From positions 15,625,557-15,689,556 of the forward strand of contig NC_092320.1 of the NCBI RefSeq assembly GCF_036785885.1: 64,000 nucleotides of DNA, read 5' to 3'. Positions 10,277 to 21,376 of the stretch are shown piece by piece. Position 1 is the stretch's first letter. Each line of letters opens with the position of its first letter. The notes below the pieces were generated by a model, which saw only the letters and a list, made by a program, of their open reading frames with translations, was not told where the DNA came from and searched no databases. This DNA is from Coffea arabica (taxonomy: Eukaryota > Streptophyta > Magnoliopsida > Gentianales > Rubiaceae). The translations under genes were made by a program, and so were the position numbers.

Positions 10277-12385
10277 TTACGAGTGAACTGCAAAAGGGTT
10301 GAAATGTGTAATGGGGTAGCAGAGAAGCGGATGAGCCATTGCATTAGCCAACCCAGCCTTTTCTTCCATGTCTATCTCTTTCCCTCCTTCCACCTCAAAA
10401 TCAAAGCACTGAGCAAGTGCGGCAATCACTCCATGAACAGCAGCTAAAGCCAGAGACGCACCTGGACACCCTCTTCTTCCTGTACCAAAGGCCAACATCT
10501 TGAAATTTTGCCCTCTAATATCCATTTGATACGGATCGTAATGTCCTCCGGATTTCTCCATGAACCTCTCGGGTTGAAAATCTAGCGGATTTTCCCATGA
10601 ACTTGGGTCCCTCATGATGTCAATCAAATTGAATAATACCCCTTCATTCGCTAATATATCATAACCACTGATCTTACAATCCTTCACGCATCTACGAAGA
10701 AGCACGGCTGAAGGAGGGTGTAGTCTTAAGCTTTCTCTAATGACTGCTCGCAAGTAAGGAAGATTTGGGATATCTGATTCCTCAACAAGCCTTTGTGAAC
10801 CAACAACTCTATGAATTTCTTCTTTAAGCTTCTTGAATTCTTGAGGGTGGTTGATAAGCTCCGCAATCGTCCACTCTAAGGCTTTGGCTGATGTTTCGGT
10901 GCCTGCTGTAAAAAGTTCCTGTTCAAGTTTCAAAAAATCGTCAAGCTTAGATTGTTTCGGATTGTAAATTTAGTGTGTTGAACGAACGAACGAGCTAGTT
11001 AGAATTCTTGATTAAGTCTTAAGTCCCGGAAATTCCATGCATTCTTTTCAAATACTCAGGAAGGTTGAGAGAACGTATGAAACCTAGCTCGGATGTTACT
11101 AGAGATCAATCACACAACAAAAGGGATCCAAATGGATCGACATCAAATTGTTTGACAAAAATTAACTCGGAGTTCTGAGGAAAGAGAATACCGTCTCTTT
11201 CACAACTTTCAAATTTTCTAAAATCCCAAAAGAAAAAAAAAGTGCATGCAGATAATATTGTCTCTTTTACAGTATCAAATTTTCTAAAATGGAAGTTGGT
11301 GATGCAAACAATAGAACCTATATGCAACGGGTGCATGACTTGAATGAGTTGTATACGTTGCTTGGTTCTTAACAATTCAATTTTGTGTATCAGAAACAAT
11401 TTTTACAGTTAATGACAGCTTAAGTAAATTATAGTTAGGTGTGAGAGATCACCAAGATCAAGGCCTTGATGTTCTTTCTGGTTAGCTTCACTTCAGCATT
11501 TTCATCCCTGTAAACATCCAAGAGCAAATCCATAAGATCCCTCCTTTCCTTTTTTCTACAAAAGCGCATATCCTCCTCATGCTTACTCATTATCTTTTCT
11601 ACCAGTGTATCAAAACTTGAAAGCAAAGTCTTCAGCTTTCTCCCATAGCCAAATAAATCAAGTTTCCCCAGCAAAGGACCCAATATCTCGCCAAAGGTTA
11701 ATTTGGCCAGTAGGTCTTCTATCTCTTTAATAAACTCCCAGACCTTCTTACTCTCATCTTCACTGGCGGAACACCTCGTGCTCATCACTATCCTGCATGT
11801 ATAATTGTTTGTGAGTCTCAAAAACTCCTTTCCAAGATCGCATGACTTACCTTCATAAGAGCACTTAACAAGGGTTTCCAACAATTTCATCGTCTCATCT
11901 CTTCTGATATCAGTGAATCGGCTGACCTGTGCTAGGGAAAGAAGCTCAGTCATACACAATTTCTTCATGAAACGCCAATACGTCCCATATTCCGCGAACA
12001 CAAACGTTGAGCCGTCGTATATATTGAACCATGAATATCCCACTACAGGCCTCGAGATGAAATTCATCTCATTGTCTTTCAATATTTCTTTTGCAATCAT
12101 GGCACTAGAAACTATTACAGAAGTTTTTGAAACCAACCGGAGCCGCAGGATGGGACCATAGCGGGAGGCCAGGGTTTGGAAGGATTTGGCTGTTTCTGGA
12201 CCAAGCAGATGAAAATGTCCAATGAGTGGCAATGCCGGAGGACTTGGAGGGTGTTGGATTGGTGTTTTAGATTTCATCCGCCCCTTTATTGCATGGGAAA
12301 GAAAAAGGGAGACGGCCAAGAACAAAAGAAACATTAATAGAAGCGGATTGAACAGAAACATTTCTGATACCATCATCAGAGCCAT
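10277..12385 (-). CDS. Cytochrome P450, CYP93/CYP705/CYP712 group (complete, two exons)
   Basis: A membrane-bound haem-thiolate monooxygenase of 524 aa, expected on the ER with NADPH-P450 reductase as electron donor. Exon 1 is 12385-11453 and exon 2 is 10918-10277. The GT-AG intron is in phase 0 directly before the I-helix, the usual place in this group. The ATG is followed by a hydrophobic anchor (about 10-32), a basic stretch and the hinge PPSPP (46-50). Core motifs are intact: I-helix AGTETS (316-321), ExxR as ESLR (373-376), PERF (427-430) and haem loop FGTGRRGCPG with ligand Cys462. The endings GQNFK and MAHPLLCYPITHFNP resemble CYP712 and CYP705 more than classical CYP93. Members of these families act in flavonoid, triterpene and strigolactone metabolism, but this enzyme's substrate is unknown. 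Confidence is high for P450 and moderate for subfamily. Confidence 0.93.
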
Positions 12386-12457
12386 TTAAAATTCCAGAAG
12401 TATATCCGGATAGATATCAGAAATTGGTACGAGTTTATGAACTGAAGTTTATGAAAC

Positions 12458-12465
12458 ATATATAG
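12458..12465 (-). promoter_or_regulatory. TATA box of the first complete P450
   Basis: The minus strand reads CTATATATG about 73-80 bases before the ATG at 12385, a normal spacing for a plant core promoter. Confidence 0.55.
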
Positions 12466-12483
12466 GCGCAAATTATTAACTTC

Positions 12484-14317
12484 CCAAAAGTCCAGCAACA
12501 AGAGTTGGTCTCTTGGGAGAAAACAAGAGCAATTTAACTATATCATATAGGATTCAGCTCTCCTGCGGTTGCAGGGGGACCGGACTGTGAAGTGACCGCA
12601 TACCAAACGAATCCTATCATATCACATCAAAAATATCAAGTTTTGGGTGGAATAGTTTTAACCAAAATTAATGCTGCATGACATTTGTCGTGTCAAGTTG
12701 AACCACTTCTGTGTCAAGGCACTTCATTTTCCTCTTGATCCTTTGTCACATTTCTTGGATACAATACACTCTCAATAATGCTAAGGATTCTGTCAAATTT
12801 TTGGTGTAAGACATTGGTATTAGAGCATTGATTGAAGTAGTCAAGTGACATGTTTCTTGCATAATCTCCCAAGCATATCTAGGGCTTGTTTGGCAAATGA
12901 ATTTTTGGACAAATTTGTCTCTTACCAAATTTTAACAACTTTAACTACAGTGGCAAACCTAAAATATAGAAAACAACTATATCATATATAGAAAAGCCCA
13001 GCAACAAGAGTTGGTCTCTTTGGAGAAAACAAGAGCAAATCATTGTTTGGATCCCCTGTTTTTGGAGTGTTTTTCAAAAGTTAATTTTTCAAATACAATA
13101 AAAATTTTTAAAAAGTACTCTAAAAGATAATCTAAAAATTAGTTAATTTTTTTTAAAATTTTAAAAAATATCTCAAAATATATTCTAGAAACTTTTCTAC
13201 TCTTAAATATCTCAAAATATTTTCTAAAAATATTCTAAAATATACTTTAAAACGCTCCCAAAAATAACTAATCCAAACGGACATATAGGATTCGTTTGGT
13301 ATTCGGTCACTTTACAATCCGGACTGTGAAGTGACTGCATGGCATTTGTCGTGTCAAGTTGAACCACTTCTGTGTCAAGGCACTTCATTTTCCTCTTGAT
13401 CCTTTGTCACATTTCTTGGATACAATACACTCTCAATAATGCTAAGGATTCTGTCAAAATTTTGGTGTAAGACATTGGTATTAGAGCATTGATTGAAGTA
13501 GTCAAGTGACATGTTTCTTGCATAATCTCCCAAGCATATCTAGGGCCTGTTTGGCAAATAAATTTTTGGACAAATTTGTCTCTTACCAGATTTTAACAAT
13601 TTTAACTACAGTGGCAAACCTAATATATAGAAAAGCTCTCCATAGTTAACTATATCATATATAGAAAAGCCCAGCAACAAGAGTTGGTCTCTTTGGAGAA
13701 AACAAGAGCAAATCATTGTTTGGATCCCCTGTTTTTGGAGTGTTTTTCAAATACAATAAAAATTTTTAAAAAGTATTCTAAAAAATAATCTAAAATTAGT
13801 TAATTTTTTTAAAATTTAAAAAAAATATCTCAAAATATTTTCTAGAAACTTTTCTTCTCTTAAATATTCTAAAATATTTCCTAAAAGTATTCCAAAATAT
13901 ACTCTAAAAACTCTGTTACAGCAAAATTTTTCAAAAATACTTCCAAAAAACAGTTAATCTAAACGGACATATAGGATTCGTTTGGTATGCGGTCACTTCA
14001 CAATCCGGACAATGAAGTGACTGCATGACATTTGTCGTGTCAAGTTGAACCACTTCTGTGTCAAGGCACTTCATTTTCCTCTTGATCCTTTGTCACATTT
14101 CTTGGATACAATACACTCTCAATAATGCTAAGGATTCTGTCAAATTTTTGGTGTAAGACATTGGTATTAGAGCATTGATTGAAGTAGTCAAGTGACATGT
14201 TTCTTGCATAATCTCCCAAGCATATCTAGGGCCTGTGTTGGCAAATGAATTTTTGGACAAATTTGTCTCTTACCAGATTTTAACAACTTTAACTGCAGTG
14301 GCAAACCTAATATAACA
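12484..14317. repeat. Tandem array (3 units of 0.66-0.69 kb plus a partial) upstream of a P450
   Basis: The word GCATGACATTTGTCGTGTC (GCATGGCATTTG in the second copy) starts units at 12676, 13337 and 14023, giving periods of 661 and 686 bp. Long stretches are nearly identical, for example around CACTTCTGTGTCAAGGCACT and GTGACATGTTTCTTGCATAA. A partial unit (CCAGCAACAAGAGTTGGTCTC) abuts the P450 promoter at 12,484. Each full unit contains an eroded miniature element ending AATCCAAACGGACATATAGG; the last unit stops short. The array lies roughly 0.1-1.9 kb upstream of the start codon, so it may have multiplied promoter sequence. It is non-coding. Confidence 0.85.
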
Positions 14318-15720
14318 ATCCTATGTTTGGTATGTGGAAATGATCTAGAATGGAAAACTATTTCAATTTTTAATTTGTATCTTCTACTATCATGTTTTCA
14401 TTTCGAGTTGGAATCTCCAAGCTAGAAAGTTCATTCATATTATTTCTTGCAAATCCTGATTCTCAACAAATGTCGGGGAAAGCTATTTCCAGCTTTATAT
14501 TGAAATTATCAGAATAATTGAGTCAAGTTAATATACATAAATCTCTTTAATCAAATACAATATTTTAGACTATTTGTAAGTTTAATTAATAATTAATTGT
14601 ACATTTCCCACAACAAAAGATTCTAGTTATTTATAATTGTTTTCCTCTTTTCTATTAAAGAAATGTGTTGCTGTTTTTAACTTTTAAAAATGTGGAAGAA
14701 CTTTTTTCATCTTGATATAAATAATTAAAATAGAAAAGATAGTCCGACTTAATATAACTTATTTGTTTTATGAATTCATCTATAAAGTGTTGCTATATTC
14801 TTTCTTCGGTCAAAGAGACTAAGGCTGATCTTAGCTAAAACATCCACATAAGAATTACCTTCCCAAAAAAAAAAAATGCAATAATTTTTATTCCCAATTT
14901 AGGCTTAAGAGATTTCGAACTTTATATATGAGATTAAAACGGGCATGCTCCTTGGTAGCATGAAGAACTAAATGCACCCCTATGTTAAAGTCCAAATGTT
15001 AGGACTGGTCCACATTGAAACAAGGTTAGAGAAAATAATTGGATAACACGATTATAATGCACTAGACTTCGGAAAATTGCAATGTAGTACTAGAATAGAT
15101 TGTTAATCACATTGTCCATCAAAAGGCATATGTTTTGGCATTTTTAACGGCCTTGTACGTCTTGGTTTGCTTTAGATATTACAGAAACTGATAATAGAAA
15201 TTGACCACAAAGAGTAATCATAATTAGCTAAAATTATATTTCTATTTGGTAAATTTTACATTTTACTTTCTTTGAATTGATAAGAAAATTTATCCCATTT
15301 TGTATCCCACCCATGCCTCACCATTTTACGGTATCGGTTTTTGCCCTCAAGCAGATGCCTCCATTTACCCCTAAGAAAATTGAAGTTATGCTACTTTTTT
15401 TCGCCAATGTTTTCATCGATCTATGCCAATTCAATATATAAAACATTTATGTTTAACCATTCTGATATAGCTAATTGGCATCGTCATGTTAATTGAATGT
15501 TAACATATATAGCATGCATGCTTGACTATGATGGTCGACTTGATAAAATTGCATATGATGGCATCATTGACATTTGAAAACTGAAAGTTCAAAGTACGAA
15601 AAGATGAGAGAGTAGGGTCAATGTTACATTGAAGAGTTTCATAAGTGAAGTTAACTAAGCACACAATTCAAACTTGTTCAAGAACCCCACCCACAGGTAG
15701 TAATCAAACTGAAAAGACTT
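14318..15720. other. Intergenic spacer containing a duplicated segment
   Basis: AT-rich with no gene. The stretch about 15,097-15,250 (TTGTTAATCACATTGTCCAT, AGATATTACA, AATCATAATTAGCTAAA) recurs in direct orientation at about 16,799-16,955, on the other side of P450 relic C. Confidence 0.55.
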
Positions 15721-15872
15721 CTAAATCTTGTTAGCAAGCTCCAAAGGATTCAAATGCGTAACGGGATAGCATAGAAGTGGACGAACCATGGCACCAGAAA
15801 ACCCTGTCCATTCTTCCATGTTTAACCTTTGCCCATCCTGGACTTCAAAATCAAAGCACTGAACAAGAGTGG
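15721..15872 (-). pseudogene. P450 relic C (last about 50 codons)
   Basis: The minus strand reads ATLVQCFDFEVQDGQRLNME followed by a SGAMVRPLLCYPVTHLNPLE-like end and a stop at 15721. This is a clean match in order and spacing to the C-terminus of the complete P450s here (LVQCFDF, MEE, HPLLCYPITHFNP). The haem loop and everything upstream are absent, and the frame continues into unrelated sequence. Ends of this kind are left by partial deletion or unequal crossing-over in tandem clusters. Confidence 0.8.
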
Positions 15873-18127
15873 CAATAAGCCTAATACACATATAAACATT
15901 AACTTTCAGAAACGACACTTTCTTTGGCTAGAAGTTCCCTATTAGAAAGTTTCTTTGCAACACAAAAGATTCACTAGCTTGTTTTTTTTGCTAGAGAGAA
16001 AACCAGGATGCTTAGTTGTCCCTGTCGTTGATTCTTGAAGTTGGATGTCACATTTCCATAGGATGGCTGAAATGTAGACAACCAAGTCCCACCAAACAAG
16101 ACCAAGCCCTTGTCTCAAGTTCTCATCAGCTTGATGGTAAAACACAATACCGACTAGCAAGTTGCAATGCACCAAATTTGGGGCCTGCAGAAGGCAACTA
16201 TTCTCCTTGGCTGATTGGTTGATATAATTGAAGGAGATTATCTTACCTCTGCAATCAGCATTGCCGGTGGCCTTTCATCACTTTGAGCAAACTGGAAATT
16301 CATCAAGCGACCATTAGTTATCGTACAAGTTGGCATGCCACGATCGAAATAATTTCTTCAAACGCATTCTATGATTGACATTTGAACTGTCGGAAATAAA
16401 TTTTGGATTTGCACCATTGTTAATGTACGCTTACTGCATTATCGAAGACTGGGTCTGAATTTAATTAATTAAGAACTCAACCTTTAACCACCTATCGGAT
16501 ACAGTATTGGAAACTTGATCAATTTGTGAATTATTATATGAGTTTGATGAGGCCTGCAAATGTTAGTTGAGCATCCTTTTCCATGGATGTCCCCAATCTT
16601 TGGCCGATGACTGAGCATGAAAGACGGCAATCACAATCAAGCATCTTTGTAGCAAAGACAGCCCAGATTCTTGATTACTACAAAAATCTGCCTTATGGCC
16701 TAATTAAAGAAGGATTTAGATACCTTCTTGCCTTCATCCCTTGGTACAGTAGAATTTTGTCTGGACTCTGATAAAAGAATTATACTGCACCACAGTTGCT
16801 AGATTATTGTTAATCACATGGTCCATAAACTATGTGTTACAGGCATTTTTAATGGCTTGTTTTCAATTGCTGTAGATATTACAAAAATTCGTGTCTCGTT
16901 ATAGAAACTAAATATAAAGAATAATCAAAATTAGCTAAAGTTACTATTTGGCTGAATTCGGTTTTCAGTTTTTTTTTTTTTTTGGCAGAAAATTAGAACA
17001 AAAAATGATTTTTTTTTTATAAAAAAAAAAAATTGATCATCTAAAATCAGAATTTATAATTAGGTGAATTAATTAAACAAGAACATAGTTCATTTTTTAT
17101 TTTGTTTTGGGCCAACAAATATGGGGCTTCCAAATGCGAGTGCAGTTGGGCCTCAGTGATCCAAGATGGACTGGAGTAAAAGCTCTATTGTTCATTCATA
17201 CAACCAATGACAACTGACATAAATTCTGAAAAAATTGTGATCGCTACAGTTACCCTAGCTATTTGTGAAATGAATTTTAATTTTCATAATAAATTTAGAA
17301 TTCTCAATGAAGAATTCTAATAAAAAAGATACTGGTAATATTGTTGGACCGTCCTAAAACACAACAGAACCCAACCCAGAATAGATTGTAAAGCCCAAAT
17401 AATTGGTGTGAGAAATTTTCCACTCATTGTCAGTGATTGTAAAGTTCGAGATATCATTTAGCAAAGAAGCAAGCTATTTCACAACTTGTCCTTCTAATTC
17501 AAAGCCCAAAAGTGAATTAGGAATTACACCCCAACAAAAAAAAAAAGTCCCGAAATTAATTTTCAGCTTTAACATATTGAATAGAAAACTAACAATATTG
17601 ATCTCCCTTTTAATCACTCGAAAAATATCATAAGGTTAGCAACAGTCTTGACTTTTTAAATCATCTTGGTCTCCCTTTCAAGTTTCATGGGACAAGTATT
17701 CAGTACAATTGTATTTTATGCAGTTTCATCATGTCGTTATATATGTTCAAATTTTTTGTTTACAAATATATCATAATATTGTAGTAAACATATATATATT
17801 TATATCAAATTGTCGAGTACAATAATATAATATAATTGTACACCAAATAATTTAAAAAGTACAATAAGTGGATCAAAATGTACCGGACCCAATCGCATTT
17901 CCCCGTTTGATGTGTGATTTTACATGCACCTTGTACGGTTTCCTTGGCTTTAGAACAATTTCATCTGCGTTTTCCCAAGGCAAAGCTAAATCATTTTATC
18001 ATTAACAAGCTAATGATCATAGAAAGTCTCATCTCTGGACCCTTTCTGTCTCTGGTGCAAAATTCTTGCGAAAATTTATGATCCCTTAATTTTTGGATCC
18101 CTCACAGTGGCATGTAGATTGCATTAA
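15873..18127. other. Intergenic spacer between P450 relics
   Basis: It contains the second copy of the 15.1 kb duplicated segment (about 16,799-16,955), homopolymer A and T runs near 16,970-17,030 and short frames of 60-77 codons without recognisable domains. The stretch around 16,070-16,220 has a less AT-rich, more codon-like composition but I cannot assign it. Confidence 0.45.
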
Positions 18128-18408
18128 TTGTCCTGTCATTTGCCAATATCATACCTACTGATCATCTTGCAATCTTCTTACGCATTTGCGAAGTATGTAA
18201 CCTTAAGCTTTGTTTGTTTAACAACTATCTCGCAAGTAAGGAAGGGTGGGGATATTGATTTCTCAACTGACCCTGTTAAATGTTTTATCCTACAAGCCCT
18301 ACAAGTATTAAGACTTTCCTGCTTAAGCTTCTTGAACACTTTCGGGTTATACTTATCAATAAGCGCAATCATCCACTCCACAACTGCACTTGCTATCTGG
18401 ACTAACAT
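18128..18408 (-). pseudogene. P450 relic D (I-helix to meander fragment)
   Basis: The minus strand reads ASAVVEWMIALIDKYNPKVF followed by KKLKQE. This parallels TSAKALEWTIAELINHPQEF and KKLKEE of the complete gene just after its I-helix. Further on, LRKCVR and a YDI-like piece recall LLRRCVKDCKISGYDILA. The frame is broken in between and the K-helix ExxR is unrecognisable. It is a decayed tandem copy and does not appear functional. Confidence 0.7.
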
Positions 18409-18555
18409 TGAAAAGTTTTTGCATCAATTTCTAGTTAAGCATAAGGCGTACACAAAAATAGATAAAGAAATAAATAAATAAAAACATACATACATTTAAA
18501 AAAAAAAAGAATTTTCCAAATTCGTACATACACTTGCAAGCAGGCATGATTATTT

Positions 18556-18735
18556 TTTTAGAGTAATTTTTTATACACTGTCACAGTGTACACTAGTTAA
18601 TCTATATTATGAATGGTACATAATATGAATTTAAATTTGAAATTGAAACTATGCATATGCAACATGTATCTATAACTGCTAAAGTTAAAAAAAAAAAAAT
18701 TTACTACTATATTATCAGTATATAAAAAATTAATT
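18556..18735. mobile_element. Probable small MITE
   Basis: It starts near TTATACACTGTCACAGTGTACA and ends near TATTATCAGTATATAA, with AATTTAAATTTGAAATTG inside. Similar words occur at 9704-9850 and 21,140. Ends are approximate. Confidence 0.35.
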
Positions 18736-19100
18736 TATTTTTCTAACCCCTTATTTTGTCGTTTATTTTTGAAAGCAGAAAAGAAGCGTTCTTTGACTTG
18801 GTTATCAAGTGAACAATAAATTGGAAAATGACAAAGTAAGAGGAAAATCTTGACACAAACTTTAGGTCAGCTCTTTCTGTTTGTGTTTTTTTTTCCAATT
18901 CGGGTCGTTGTTAACTCACTTTCGAAACTTCCATTTTTTCTTGTTAGCGGAAAGAAAAAGCCAAAGGAGATTTCTTCTGGCCATCCATGTAAGACTTTTA
19001 GGTCTATTGTCAAAGTAAACTGTCTATTATTTTCAAAGTTATTTTCATTGCTCTCCACTCGTCCTTGAAAACACATATTTGAGAAAAAGTCATGTCTGTG

Positions 19101-19246
19101 TGTTTGGATAGCAAATTATTTATACAAATTTATCTATTTACATTATAAATATATTTTTTAAGCACATTTTTATGTCACATATATTACATCAAAAAAATGT
19201 TACAGTATTTTTTCAAAAAATCATCTCAAACAATCTCTTATCCAAG
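19101..19246. mobile_element. TGTTTGGATA-family MITE copy
   Basis: It starts TGTTTGGATAGC, ends CTCTTATCCAA, and has the reverse-oriented core TGTCACATATATTACATCA. It is non-coding. Confidence 0.55.
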
Positions 19247-20570
19247 TACGCTCTGATATCAAATCTTGTTAAGCAGCAAACTAGGAGTTTTTTCTTTTCT
19301 TTTCTTTTTCGTTTTGCTATTTTCGAAAACCTTAAGAGGTGTTCATAAAACTTTTCTATGATCTCAAAAGATTTTTCAGAAACTAAAAGTTTTAATAGAA
19401 ATTTGGATTGTGAAAAAAGTATTATTGACTACAAATAACAAAAACAATTGGATAGACCACATATGCGCCTTTTTAAGTTTCCACTCCTCCAAAACCCAAA
19501 GGTGATATTAGTCATGAACAAAATTAAAATTCTCTTTTCGACCATATTTGACTTTCCTTATATATGTTGAACTAGAAAATAACACAAACCACATTAACTA
19601 TTCAATTAACTATTTAAGCATTTGTGTTGAACTAGAACCCTATATGTATTTTTGTTTTAAAAAAATGGTGTGGAACAGAATACACAAACCAATGACCAAT
19701 ACCAAGTTGTGAAAATGATGGCCAAGAATAAACCCTATCCAGACAAACCAATACCAAGTTGCTCGCAGAAGTCACGACCAGAAGCAAATACATTCACAGC
19801 TTATAGAGACCGGAACCCTTCACAATTAATGCCAACTAACAACTAAACAGCACTAACAGATGAAAAGAAAATTCTAAACAGCACTGATAGTGATAAATGG
19901 AGAATAACTACGCTTCATTAGACTCAAAAAATCAACTTTGATGTTCAACGATATTGATACACAATCAATGGAGATGTACACAAAGCGACTGAGTTGGCGA
20001 CGTCCTAACCTTTTGTAATTGTAGCAATAATTATTTGTTTTTCCCTCTATAGAAGAAACTTCACTTCCAAGAGAGTGAAAATGACGAATAATTGAGCTTG
20101 AGCTTTATCTCCTTTTATAGACGGACTGTATTTTTTGGGTTTTGCTTTGTTTTTGCTATAAGATTTCAATAACACGATAGATAAGAGTTACAAACATGTA
20201 TGAAATTCGTTCAATCGTTATTTCTCTCATTTGAGATTTTAAATACTTATAAAAGCGTCTAAAATTAAAAAACAATAAAGACATAGAATAATGATATATT
20301 TTAAAAAATCAATAACTAAACATATGGTCTGCAGTTTTAAGAGTTACAAAGTCTGTCACATTTTTTTTTTTTTTTGGCTATAGTTTGAAAATTACCTTTG
20401 AAACGATACATCAAATGAAAATGAAGAAGACAGACTACCCATTAAACATAACTTTAGAGGCTATCATATCTGAAATTATTCGCAATTGGCTGCCAAAGTT
20501 TCCCTGATCATACTCAGGAGACTTGACTCTCACACTGCCGTACAAAATTGAAAGCAAAAATGTTTGGAGA
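19247..20570. other. Intergenic, nothing recognised
   Basis: AT-rich spacer with short frames lacking protein character. Confidence 0.45.
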
Positions 20571-20574
20571 CCAA

Positions 20575-20690
20575 AGTGCTATGATACTACCTTTAAATTT
20601 TTTTGCTGTATGTGAGGTTTGAATCCTCACCTACAGCCCAAGAACCCTGGTGGCCATTGAGCTAAGCTCAATGGTTAAAAGCACATACGT
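20575..20690 (-). mobile_element. Probable tRNA-derived SINE fragment
   Basis: On the minus strand an A-box-like TAGCTCAATGG is followed about 30 bases later by a B-box-like GGATTCAAACC inside a GTGAGGATTCAAACCTCAC hairpin. This is the internal polymerase III promoter layout of tRNA-derived SINEs. No full cloverleaf or acceptor stem can be drawn, so it is not called as a tRNA gene. Ends are approximate. Confidence 0.45.
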
Positions 20691-21376
20691 TTAATTGATG
20701 AAGCAAAAAGGAAGAAGCACCTACATTAAAAGAGGCAGAAACTCCTCAAGATGACATCTCGACACAAGTCTTACGTCATCTCCAATGTCATTATACATTT
20801 GCCCTGACTCATTTTAAGTTAACATGGTGATGTCAAGTATTAACATGAAACGTTTAAGATTTTTTCCCCCTCTAGCATCAACCATATTGATTTGCCTTCC
20901 ATACTGAAGGTGTTTGGATTGCAACTTTTAAGAGATTTTTTCGTAAAAGATGGCAATCCAAATAAAATATCAAAGCTAGTACGAGAATAACACTTCATGG
21001 AGTTGGTGCCCACTCTGGACAAGCATTTTTGTCAACATTTCCATCAATGCTAAAAAGAGGGAGTGGAAATTCCATTAAATTGTCAAGAATTTTTGCCAAT
21101 GTTAAGGTTTTAATAAAGAATTAACCTTTCCTACACTGTCAGTACTAACGGGGTTGAATGAATGCCACATCATTCGAATTTGAATTTAAATGTCAAATTT
21201 TGTATATGTCGCAGGAATTTAAACCCACGTTACTTGAGAGAGACATTCAAGTAACAAACAAAATTTCATAATAACACACAATTCTTTATTTATAAAAAGA
21301 GAAATTTAAGCATTACGGAAATTAGTAACATGAACACCTTCTAGCTGCAATAAAAAACAAGATTCTAATTCTCTAG
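20691..21376. other. Spacer downstream of the second complete P450
   Basis: From about 21,265 it matches the sequence downstream of the third P450 (TTCTTTATTTATAAA, CTTCTAGCTGCAAT), so it is the shared 3' flank of the duplicated block. A CACTGTCAGTACTAACGG word near 21,140 may mark a small MITE end. Confidence 0.45.

Noticed and set aside
12484-14317. CRISPR-like or satellite interpretation of the tandem units
   Set aside because: Units are 0.66-0.69 kb with no short-repeat/spacer pattern and the genome is a plant; only about three units are present, so it is a local duplication rather than a satellite block.
16016-16222. Plus-strand frame with more balanced composition
   Set aside because: It looked gene-like but no family could be named and no exon partner was found.
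20575-20690. Possible tRNA gene (A and B boxes present)
   Set aside because: No acceptor stem or anticodon arm can be drawn; better explained as a SINE fragment.
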